Positions 1-8,400 of a stretch of 64,000 bases of DNA are shown here, in pieces (positions within the stretch are counted from its first letter, which is position 1; each line of letters opens with the position of its first letter). Origin of the DNA: an uncultured Verrucomicrobia subdivision 3 bacterium (GTDB lineage Bacteria > Verrucomicrobiota > Verrucomicrobiia > Limisphaerales > DASXHY01); assembly GCA_937890005.1 (NCBI GenBank), contig CALBZA010000083.1, positions 128,222-192,221 on the forward strand. The letters are read 5' to 3'. Made by a program: the position numbers and the translations under genes. Below the pieces are notes generated by a model. The model worked only from the letters and a program-made list of their open reading frames with translations. It had not been told where the DNA came from and searched no databases.

Positions 1-450
1 CGAGCTGGTGACGTTCGAGAAACCGGTTGCCGTGTTGCGCCAGACCTGGGTTGTCGGGCTGATGCCACCGTTGGCAGAGCGCGAGCCGGAAATCAGAAAA
101 TCGATCCTGCCGTCCGAGTCGTAATCGCCCCACGCGACGCAGCCCAAATAAAGTCCGGGCAACTCATCGATCGCGACATTCGTGAACGTGGTTCCGGTGT
201 TTCGCCACAGCTGCGCGATGGCGCCGGACGCATTGCCGTTCGTCGTTCCGAGCATCAGGAAATCGAGCCGGTTGTCGTTGTCGAAATCAGCCCACGCAAC
301 GCTGCTCCCGTCCACTTGCGGAAGATCGGGCACAGCGACAGGTTCGAAGTTTTGTGCGGCGGCAGTCTGCAGTGTAAGCGTGACAAGCAGCAGGGACCAC
401 GGAGCAACCCGGTTCATCAGACGTTCAGAATGCGGCATATCGAGATTCAT
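1..450 (-). CDS. FG-GAP/VCBS repeat secreted protein, 5' part only
   Basis: The frame is open from an ATG at 450 to the window edge, so only the first 150 residues are seen. An N-terminal hydrophobic stretch (APWSLLLVTLTLQTAAAQ) looks like a signal peptide. Two repeats follow, SVAWADFDNDNRLDFLMLG and VAWGDYDSDGRIDFLISG; their DxDxDGRxDF pattern is the calcium-binding loop of integrin-type FG-GAP/VCBS beta-propeller blades. Each is followed by a WRNT segment typical of verrucomicrobial and planctomycetal family members. Start choice is uncertain: in-frame ATGs at 450, 438 and 417 are all possible, and 417 gives the most compact signal peptide. The protein is probably exported and adhesive or carbohydrate-binding, but the function is unknown. 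Confidence 0.75.
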   Translation of the reverse strand, partial: MNLDMPHSERLMNRVAPWSLLLVTLTLQTAAAQNFEPVAVPDLPQVDGSSVAWADFDNDNRLDFLMLGTTNGNASGAIAQLWRNTGTTFTNVAIDELPGLYLGCVAWGDYDSDGRIDFLISGSRSANGGISPTTQVWRNTATGFSNVTSS

Positions 451-581
451 GTGATTGATCGCCGATTTTAATAGCTCGTGCGCATCAAGAGGGAAAAACG
501 AAATGACACGGAATTTTTCCCGGTGGAAATCCCGGGCCGCTCCAGAGAGATTCCCGGCTGGAAATTCCGCAGAAAAGAAAA

Positions 582-607
582 CGGGCAGCTGCTTTCACAG
601 CTGCCCG
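582..607 (-). terminator. Rho-independent terminator of the VPDGG protein gene
   Basis: A perfect 10-bp stem (CGGGCAGCTG / CAGCTGCCCG) closes a 6-nt loop. Read on the minus strand it is followed by a T-rich run (TTTTCTTTTC). It lies 23 nt beyond the stop codon at 631. Confidence 0.8.
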
Positions 608-630
608 CTCTGAGTGGTGTTGCTTGGAAA

Positions 631-1209
631 TTATGCTTTGAACATGCGCCGGCATGCGGCGATGCCGCCCAGTGCCGCACCCAACATCATGACCGCAGTT
701 CCGCCATCCGGAACGCTCGAGCTTCCGGTGCTGCCAAGGATCGAGATGTAGGAGATCGCGCCCTGCTGTTGCGGCCAGAACGCACGCAGCGACAGATCGT
801 CCGTTCCGTTCCAGCCAACCAGGTTGAGGTTGATCAGGTAGTAAGCCGGATCGTGATTGCCGTCCTTCACATACAGCCAGAGCTGGTCAAAACCGGTGAG
901 CGCCGATCCAGCCAGATATTTGATGTCCACATCATGCGGGTCGAACGGTTCGTTTGAGAAAATGGAGGTGTAGGACGAAGCGTAAAGTCCGCTGTCGTGG
1001 TCCGCACCGACCGCCTGCTGATAGAGTTCGGTCAGCGTCCCGACATTGAAGCCGGCGCCATTGAGAATCGAGCTGATCTGATTTGCATCCAGATAGCTGG
1101 TGTCCGGACCGGACCAGCTCGCATTGCCGGGGCCGATGGTTACTGCACTGGCATTCATCGCCAGCGCTGCGGCACCGGCTACCGCAAAAGCCAACTGTTT
1201 CACACGCAT
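631..1209 (-). CDS. VPDGG (VPDSG-CTERM) exosortase-sorted protein
   Basis: This 192-residue secreted protein starts with a signal peptide (MRVKQLAFAVAGAAALAMNA) and ends in a tripartite sorting tail: a VPDGG motif, a hydrophobic helix (VMMLGAALGGIAA) and a terminal basic cluster (CRRMFKA). This matches the VPDSG-CTERM variant of PEP-CTERM signals in Verrucomicrobiota, which an exosortase processes; no exosortase gene lies in the window. The mature region has the WNGTDDLSL and AISYISILG segments common in such proteins, with no known enzymatic role. The frame extends upstream to 1260, but the ATG at 1209 begins the signal peptide, and a candidate sigma-54 promoter at 1249-1264 lies inside the longer reading, so 1209 is chosen. 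prsK/prsR lie just upstream on the same strand. Confidence 0.85.
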   Translation of the reverse strand: MRVKQLAFAVAGAAALAMNASAVTIGPGNASWSGPDTSYLDANQISSILNGAGFNVGTLTELYQQAVGADHDSGLYASSYTSIFSNEPFDPHDVDIKYLAGSALTGFDQLWLYVKDGNHDPAYYLINLNLVGWNGTDDLSLRAFWPQQQGAISYISILGSTGSSSVPDGGTAVMMLGAALGGIAACRRMFKA

Positions 1210-1248
1210 GTTTCTGTCACTGAGTTTAGTTGTCACAATGCGTTTCAA

Positions 1249-1264
1249 CGCAGCGGCCATGCCA
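1249..1264 (-). promoter_or_regulatory. Candidate sigma-54 (-24/-12) promoter of the VPDGG gene
   Basis: On the minus strand the sequence is TGGCATG-GCCG-CTGCG. The consensus is TGGCACG-N4-TTGCW, and the essential GG and GC pairs have the correct 10-nt spacing. The element ends 40 nt before the ATG at 1209, giving a predicted leader of about 30 nt. The neighbouring PrsR carries the GAFTGA loop used to activate sigma-54 polymerase, which makes the assignment coherent. The VPDGG gene at 30169 has a similar element at nearly the same distance. Confidence 0.5.
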
Positions 1265-1650
1265 AAACGGCGGGTTTAGAAAACGTGTGTATGTTGCAAA
1301 ACGTTGAAATAGAACAGCTTGGGAAATTCATTCTCCGTGACAGCCCATAGTCGTGGTTCGGGATTTGTTTGGGCCTCACACCCGTAACCATCCCGATGAG
1401 GCACCTGTTTCTTCAAGAAATGTGTAAAAGAATCCAACGTTTGATTGGATTTGCTGTAAACAATTGGAAATAAGGTTCTTGAGTCGAATCGTGGCTGCGG
1501 GTTGTCGGAAAGGCTTACAGGAAGCTCTGTGATCAACCGCTCCGAATTGATCGTAAACGGAAGGTTCAAACCGCCTTTTTTGGAAATCCGATTGCAGGGA
1601 GGCTGCAACCGGAATTCCTTCGATTCGAAATGTTTTCTGGGAGGAAGCCG
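1265..1650. other. Intergenic region between prsR and the VPDGG gene
   Basis: No convincing gene is seen. The region holds a perfect interrupted palindrome, TTTCTTCAAGAAA, at 1408-1420; a 13-mer, ATTGGATTTGCTG, at 1444-1456 that recurs with one mismatch upstream of the second VPDGG gene; and a small hairpin (TTGCAG/CTGCAA, 1592-1608) that could weakly terminate prsR. These are candidate activator-binding sites for the sigma-54 promoter at 1249-1264. Confidence 0.4.
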
Positions 1651-3030
1651 TCAGGCGTCCTTCTCATCGGCGCCGCGGTCGATGCCGAGTTTGTCGAGCA
1701 GTTCGTAAAGCGTCGGCCGGCTGATGCCGAGTTCTTCGGCAGCGCGGCTGATCTTGCCGCCGTTTCGATGCATGGCGGCGAGGACGACTTCGCGTTCGGC
1801 ATTTTCGCGGGCCTGCTTCAAAGTCTGAACTTCGGTGGCAGACGCTTCTTCAAGCAATTCGAGATCGGCAGGGCTCACGTACCGGCCTTCGGCCATGATC
1901 ACGCCACGCTTCACACGATTTTCCAGTTCGCGAACGTTTCCGGGCCATGTGTGGCACTGGATGGCGCGCAATGCTTTCGCGCTGAAATCGAGCGAGTTGC
2001 GATTCTGTTGTTTCGCAAATCGTTGCAGAAACGCTTTCGCGAGAAGCGGAATGTCGGTGATGCGATCGCGCAACGGCGGCAGCTTCACGGAAACGACCGC
2101 AAGCCGGTAATACAAATCTTCGCGGAACCGGCCCTCCTTGGTCGCTTTCTTCAAATCGACATTCGTCGCCGCCACGACGCGGGTGTTCACCTGGATGGTG
2201 GACCGTCCGCCAATGCGTTCGATCGATTGCTCCTGAACAAAGCGGAGCAGCTTTACCTGAAGCGGCAGTGGCAGTTCGCCAACCTCGTCAAGGAACAGCG
2301 TTCCGCCATCGGCATGTTCGATGCGGCCCTTGCGCTGAACGTGCGCGCCAGTGAACGCGCCGCGTTCGTGTCCGAACAGTTCGCTCTCCAGAAGATTTTC
2401 AGGAATCGCGCCGCAGTTGATCGCGATGAAGGGGCCGTTCTTCCGGCCGCTGCGTTGATGAATGGCCCGAGCGATCATTTCCTTGCCCGTGCCGCTTTCC
2501 CCGAGGATCAGAACGGGAACGTCCGTTGTCGCAACTTTGCGGATCGACGCGAACACGTCCTGCATGACAGAGCTGGTGCCGAGCATTCCTTCGAAGCCGT
2601 CCGTCGAAACGGCGTTCTGCATCTGATGAAACTCACGTTCCAATTCCGCGACGTGGAAGCATCGCTTCAGAAGAAGCTTGAGATCGTCCATGTCCACGGG
2701 CTTGCAAAGCAGGTCGTAGGCGCCGGTGCCGATGGCTTTGAGCGCATTTTCCTTTTCGCTCTGGCCGGTGATGATCACGACCTTGGCGAGGCGGTCGATT
2801 CCGAGAATTTCTGCAAGCGTTTCCAGTCCTTCCGTTGGATCGGCAGGGCGGGGCGGCAGTCCGAGGTCGAGCAGCACCACCATCGGCTGAACGGCGCGGA
2901 AGGAGTCGAGCGCGGTGCCGCGGTCTTCGGCCAGCGTCACTTCGTAATCATTCGCCAGCGCCCATTTCATCTGGGTGCGTATGTTTTCGTCGTCGTCAAC
3001 AATCAGGAGTTTCGGCTTCATTGGTTGCAT
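1651..3030 (-). CDS. prsR: PrsR-type sigma-54-dependent response regulator
   Basis: This 459-residue NtrC-class regulator has three domains: an N-terminal receiver with acidic residues VDDD at 11-14 and phosphoacceptor Asp55; an AAA+ sigma-54 activation domain with Walker A GESGTGKE at about 177-184 and the sigma-54 contact loop GAFTGA at 224-229; and a C-terminal Fis-type helix-turn-helix (KISRAAEELGISRPTLYELL). This architecture, with the kinase it pairs with, matches PrsR of PEP-CTERM/exosortase systems. Its ATG overlaps the TGA of prsK by one base (TGATG), so the pair is translationally coupled. It probably activates sigma-54 promoters of exosortase-target genes, including the adjacent VPDGG gene. 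M1 and M4 are both possible starts. Confidence 0.88.
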   Translation of the reverse strand: MQPMKPKLLIVDDDENIRTQMKWALANDYEVTLAEDRGTALDSFRAVQPMVVLLDLGLPPRPADPTEGLETLAEILGIDRLAKVVIITGQSEKENALKAIGTGAYDLLCKPVDMDDLKLLLKRCFHVAELEREFHQMQNAVSTDGFEGMLGTSSVMQDVFASIRKVATTDVPVLILGESGTGKEMIARAIHQRSGRKNGPFIAINCGAIPENLLESELFGHERGAFTGAHVQRKGRIEHADGGTLFLDEVGELPLPLQVKLLRFVQEQSIERIGGRSTIQVNTRVVAATNVDLKKATKEGRFREDLYYRLAVVSVKLPPLRDRITDIPLLAKAFLQRFAKQQNRNSLDFSAKALRAIQCHTWPGNVRELENRVKRGVIMAEGRYVSPADLELLEEASATEVQTLKQARENAEREVVLAAMHRNGGKISRAAEELGISRPTLYELLDKLGIDRGADEKDA

Positions 3031-5135
3031 CAGGATGGACTGGGCAGCAGGACCCTGAAGGTGGTGCCCTGGCCGGGTTTGCTTTGCACTTCGATTCGCC
3101 CGCGGTGTGCTTCCACGATCATCTTGCTCTGGAACATTCCAATGCCGATGCCGCGTTTTTTTGTCGTTTGAAAAGGTCGGAACAGGGAACGTTCCATGAA
3201 CTCAGGAGTCATGCCGCAGCCGTCGTCGCTCACGGACACCATGGTCCAGCCGTTCGCCTGTCCGGTCTGGATGCGAATTTCTCCGCCGGGCGAACTGGCT
3301 TCCCTGGCATTCAAGGCAAGGTTGAGCACGACCTTCTGCATCTGTTCTGCATCGATGTTCAGGCGCGGGAGTGAATCAAACTGCGTGACGAATTTCACGT
3401 CTGAACCTGCTTCGAGATCTTTTATCGTGCGCGACACCAGCTCGTTGATGTCGCAGGGCGCAGGGCGGATCGCCAGTTCCTGCCGGAGCATGCTCAACCT
3501 GCCGATGAGGCTGTTGATGTGCGTCACGGTGTTCGAAATGCCGCGCAATGCGTCTTCGCGAAAGGCGGGATCGTTGAAATGAACGGGAAGATTCTTCAGC
3601 ATCAGCGACAGCGTTGACGCGGTGTTCTTCAGATCATGCACGAAGAATGCCGACATCGTCTGGAACGCCTCCATTTCCTTCGCCTGGACGAGCCGTTGCG
3701 AAAGTTGAATGTTCCGAAGACACGCGGCCGCCTGGTCGGTGATGCACTTGAGCAGATCGGTGTCCTGCACCGTCCATGAAACGCCGCTGACTCGATCACC
3801 GAGAGTCATGATTCCGAGCAGTTCGCCGCCGGCAATGATCGGCACGCAAACGCGATGACCGCCTTTCTGAAATTCACCGGGTGTGAAACGCCGCAATGCC
3901 GCCGCCCATTCTTCTTTCGCAAGATCGACATCGACCGGTTCAGGATGCTTTTCAAACGCGTGGATCACGGCGGAAGCTTCCGCCTGTTGCGGAGCGATGT
4001 TGGCTGCTTCAGCGGCCTGCAACGAAGTCGAAGCGCCGAAGATCAAACGGTTCTTTTCACGATCCACCAGCCAGATCGTGACGGAAAGCACCTGAAAGAG
4101 ATCCGACGCAAACTTCACCACCACGCTGCAGAGATCGTTTTGTTCGACGCGCGAGATCGTGCTCTCGGTGAATCGACGCCAGATGCCGCGGTAGTCGTAA
4201 AGCGGCCGTTGCAAATGCCGGCTGACGAAGCGGCGTGTTTTCTGACGCACCCGGTCGGACATCAACACGATGGCGAGCCCGACGATTCCCAGCAGCACAA
4301 GCAATGCTTTGATCGGAAATGCTGTGTCGCCGCCGAGAAAGGACACGAGTTTCGCCAGCATGCCGACGGTCAGCAGATAAATGCCGGCGATGATGATCGT
4401 GATCGAGTTGTAGAGAATGGCCTGGGACGGATAGACATCGATCTCGGTGCGGCCCGCGCGCCAGTAGGAAATGCCGATCAGGATGCATCCGATGATCAGG
4501 CTGGCAGCTTCGATGCTTGAATAGGAGAGCAGCACCGCGGAATACAGCATCGTCTGACTGGACGTGTAGATCTTCGCGCCGAACACCACGCAAAGGCCGA
4601 GCACGACGAACTTGATCCGCCAGCGCATCGTTCCCACCGCGGTTCGGAAAGTTTTCTCCAGGTTCGTGAGAATGACCACCAGACTGACGAGAAGAATCAG
4701 GTGCAGAGTGCTGCCCGCAAATCCGCAGACGAGTGAAATCGGCACGCCCGCGTCGGTGAGGATCACCTTTTGAACGAGATCATCGTAAAACGCTCCCACG
4801 AGCAGAAGCGGCAGGAGACAGGCGGCCATCAGCGGCAACCGCCAGCGTGAAAGAAAATCCCGGTAGTTGCCGCGGGAATAACAAAGGCTGAATGCCAGCC
4901 AGATGCCGGGGAGGAATGCCTTGGCCGTGAAACTCCAGCCCTGCCAGAACAGGATGCGTTCGGGAAGGTCGGCCGACTGGCTCAACCCATCGAAGACGTT
5001 GTCCAACGCGAGAAGAAGCATTCCGCCGAAGAACAGCCAGTTTGCGATGGAACGTTTGCCACGAAGTATCACCGCCGTCGCCAGCAGTGTGCTGACCACG
5101 GCACTGGCAAACGATACAAACGCAGCAGTACTCAT
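3030..5135 (-). CDS. prsK: PrsK-type membrane sensor histidine kinase
   Basis: This 701-residue kinase has about eight to nine N-terminal transmembrane segments (roughly residues 1-300), a GAF-like domain (about 320-480), and a C-terminal kinase core. The H-box is FFVHDLKN with His500, the variant HDLKN seen in PrsK rather than the usual HELRTP. The ATPase domain shows an N-box (VLNLALNAREAS), a G1 box (DDGCGM) and a G2 box (GIGIGMFQ). The polytopic N-terminus plus GAF is the hallmark of the PEP-CTERM-system kinase PrsK. It should phosphorylate PrsR, whose gene overlaps its stop codon. The ligand sensed by the membrane domain is unknown. Confidence 0.88.
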   Translation of the reverse strand: MSTAAFVSFASAVVSTLLATAVILRGKRSIANWLFFGGMLLLALDNVFDGLSQSADLPERILFWQGWSFTAKAFLPGIWLAFSLCYSRGNYRDFLSRWRLPLMAACLLPLLLVGAFYDDLVQKVILTDAGVPISLVCGFAGSTLHLILLVSLVVILTNLEKTFRTAVGTMRWRIKFVVLGLCVVFGAKIYTSSQTMLYSAVLLSYSSIEAASLIIGCILIGISYWRAGRTEIDVYPSQAILYNSITIIIAGIYLLTVGMLAKLVSFLGGDTAFPIKALLVLLGIVGLAIVLMSDRVRQKTRRFVSRHLQRPLYDYRGIWRRFTESTISRVEQNDLCSVVVKFASDLFQVLSVTIWLVDREKNRLIFGASTSLQAAEAANIAPQQAEASAVIHAFEKHPEPVDVDLAKEEWAAALRRFTPGEFQKGGHRVCVPIIAGGELLGIMTLGDRVSGVSWTVQDTDLLKCITDQAAACLRNIQLSQRLVQAKEMEAFQTMSAFFVHDLKNTASTLSLMLKNLPVHFNDPAFREDALRGISNTVTHINSLIGRLSMLRQELAIRPAPCDINELVSRTIKDLEAGSDVKFVTQFDSLPRLNIDAEQMQKVVLNLALNAREASSPGGEIRIQTGQANGWTMVSVSDDGCGMTPEFMERSLFRPFQTTKKRGIGIGMFQSKMIVEAHRGRIEVQSKPGQGTTFRVLLPSPS

Positions 5136-5423
5136 CGGAAAAAATCCCGTGTCAGAATGTCAGGATGCCCCGGCAAGGCCAACAAGAAATCCGGACAGCG
5201 AGCTTCACGAACACTTTGGCTCTGCGTTTCTCCAGAGCATCTATCCGGGCGCTTCAACCTTGGAACTTTGCCAAATATGCGGTCGGTCCGCTGTTCTACT
5301 GATCCATATCGAGAGCTTGAATGGGGACTGACTGCCGATCTCCATCGCCAAATCGATGGATTTCCCGACCGGTGGTGACAACCCGGCTTGACGAAATGGA
5401 ATAGTTCTGGCGCTTTGGAACCC
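5136..5423. other. Divergent intergenic region prsK / hybrid kinase
   Basis: These 288 bp separate the divergently transcribed prsK and the giant hybrid kinase gene, so both promoters should lie here. No clear -35/-10 or sigma-54 element, operator palindrome or small ORF stands out. Confidence 0.4.
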
Positions 5424-8400
5424 ATGGATCACCCGCCGAACGCCCCGCGAAAACCCGCATTGTATCGAGCGGAAGGTAACGAAGCCGGTGCTGGCGGCGG
5501 TGGCGAACCGGAAAATTCTGATTCCAGCGCGAAATCAGCGGGCTCCATCAAAGCACCTTCAGCCAACAGTTGTTTTGCGGGCGGTGGCGAAGCGGCACGG
5601 ATTCTCGGCGAAATCGACTGGTCCACGAGACCGGTCGGGCCGGTCTCCGGATGGCCGCAAAGCCTGCAAACTTCGCTCAACATCTGCCTGTCGTCCCGCT
5701 ACCCGATCTGCATTCTGTGGGGCCCTGAGCGAACTTATTTCTACAACGACGCCTACGCTCCGATCGTTGGCGAAAAACATCCCAAGGCGTTGGGTGACCT
5801 GTATCCGAATGTCTGGCCCGAAATCTGGGAGCCAGTTATCAAACCGATCCTTGAGGAGGTGGAGCGAACCGGTGAAGCATCGTGGGGAGACAACATCCTT
5901 CTCGTGTTGAGGCGCTATGGCTTCAACGAAGAATGCTACTTCCTTTTCTCCTTTGCACCGATCCGGCTGGAGAATGGTTCGGTCGGTGGCGTCTTCACCG
6001 CGATCACAGAAACCACCCGCCAGCTGGTGGGTGAACGCCGTTTGCGAACGTTGAAGGATCTGGCAACGCGCGCGCCGGATGCGAAATCCGCGGACGAAGC
6101 CTGTCGCGTTGCAAATGAAGTGCTCTCCGGCAATTCGCACGATGTTCCGTTTTCGTTGTTTTATCTGATCGACGCGGACAGTTCTGTCGCGCGCCTCGTG
6201 GATGCGCAGGGAATCGATCGCAATGAAACGGTGTCGCCGAGACAGGTTTCCCTGACGACGACGAATGAAAAAGGAAGTCCGTGGCCATTCGCGGAAGTCA
6301 TCCGCAAAGGCGCGCCCATCATACTCCGTGAAATCAACAACACCCTCGGTCCATTGCCCGGCGGACCGTGGGAGGAGGAGACACAAACCGCGGTGGTGGT
6401 TCCGATCGCCCGGCCGGGTCAGACGATTCCGTATGGATTCTTCGTTGCCGGCGTGAGTCCACGTCGCGCTTTGGATGCCGATTACGAAAGTTTTCTTTCG
6501 CTGGTGGCGGCTCAGGTCGCGACGGCGATTTCCAATGCGCGTGCTTATGAAGAGGAACGGAGGCGGGCCGAGGTTCTTGCTGAGCTGGACCGAGCGAAGA
6601 CGATTTTCTTCAGCAACGTCAGCCACGAATTCCGCACGCCGCTCACCTTGATGCTCGGGCCACTGGAGGAATTGCTGACCGAAGGTGAAAATCATTTGTC
6701 AGCGGAAGTTCGTCCGAAACTGGAACTCGCGCATCGGAACAGCCTGCGTCTGCTGAAACTGGTCAACGCGCTCCTCGATTTCTCACGGCTCGAAGCGGGG
6801 CGCGTTCAGGCGGATCTCGAACCGACCGATCTCGCCCGGTTCACTGTGGACCTTTGCGGCATGTTTCGGTCAGCGGTCGAGAAGGCCGGAATGCGGCTCG
6901 TGGTCGATTGTCCCGCGCTGGCGGAACCGGTTTATGTGGACCGCGAGATGTGGGAGAAGATCGTGCTGAACCTGCTCTCGAACGCCTTCAAGTTCACGCT
7001 CGAAGGCGAGATTCGCGTCGAGATGAGATTGTCGAACGGGACGGTGCAGCTGCGCGTCGCGGATTCCGGCATTGGCATTCCCGAATCGGAACTGGGCAAC
7101 ATTTTCAAACGCTTTCACCGCGTCGAAGGCGTACGCGGACGAACGTTCGAAGGCAGCGGCATCGGCCTCGCACTGGTGCAGGAACTCGTCAAACTTCACG
7201 GCGGCAGCATCGCGGTCAAAAGCACAGTCGGAGTGGGAACGGAGTTCACGATTTCCCTTCCGGTCCGCCCGAAGGAAAGGATTGAAGAACGGACGCAAGT
7301 TGTTCCCGACCCGAATCCAGTTCCCGCCAAGGCACGGGCATTCGTCGAAGAGGCGTTGCGCTGGCTGCCGCAAACGGATCGCGCCTTGAACGGTCATTCC
7401 ACAATGGAACCGGCGCTCAAGGCTGGCCCAACCGTTTCGGACCGGACCGATCGTAGCTCGCGAACACAACGGATTCTCGTCGCGGACGACAACGCTGACA
7501 TGCGCGATTATGTGGTGCGCCTGCTGACTCCTCGATTCCAGGTGGTGGTGGCGCACGACGGAGAGGCTGCGCTGGCGAGTGCGCGGGAATCGAAGCCGGA
7601 CCTGATCCTGACGGACGTCATGATGCCCGGACTGGATGGATTCGGACTGCTCCGGGCGATTCGCGCCGATACGCAGCTCCGAACCGTTCCCGTCATTCTG
7701 CTCTCGGCGCGCGCTGGAGAGGAGTCCCGCATCGAAGGATTGGACGCCGGCGCTGATGATTATCTGATCAAGCCGTTCAGTGCGCGCGAACTGATTGCGC
7801 GGGTGGAATCGCATTTGCATCTGGCGCAGTTCCGGCGGGAATCGTTTGCGACCGAGCAAAGACTTCGGGAAGAAGCGGCGATGGAACGCCAGCGCGCGAC
7901 GGATATTCTTGAAAGCATCTCCGACGGCTTTTTTGCGTTGGATGCCGAATGGCGGTTCACGTATGTCAACCGAAGCGCCGAAAAGCTTCTTGGCAAACCT
8001 GTCGCCGAACTCGTTGGCCGAAGTCATTGGGAGGAATTTCCCGCTTCAATCGGAACGATCGTCGAACGCGAGTTCCGGCGGGCGGCGTCGAGCCAGTCGA
8101 GCGTGGAGTTTCAAAGTTTCTACGCGCCATGGCGCCGATGGTTCGATGTCAAAGCGTATCCGTGGGCGAAAGGTCTCGCCGTTTATTTCCGCGACATCAC
8201 CGGTCGCAAAAAAGCCGAGGACGAACTGACGGCGGCGCATCGTCGCCTTGCCGAGCAGGTGGATGGGCTCACGCGGCTTCATCAGTTGAGCACGCGCCTC
8301 ATGAATCCGCGCGAAACCGCTCACATGCTGCATTCCATCCTGGAAAGCATGGCCGCGCTTCATCACTCGGACAAAGGATTGCTCTTGCTCGCGGATGAAT

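Noticed and set aside
1276..1608. 110-codon minus-strand frame between prsR and the VPDGG gene
   Set aside because: No motif, no ribosome site, and it overlaps the region holding the palindrome and likely regulatory sites.
1630..3171. 513-codon plus-strand open frame antisense to prsR
   Set aside because: It lies wholly opposite prsR/prsK, whose domains and motifs are unambiguous; the translation has no recognisable family and reflects high GC content.
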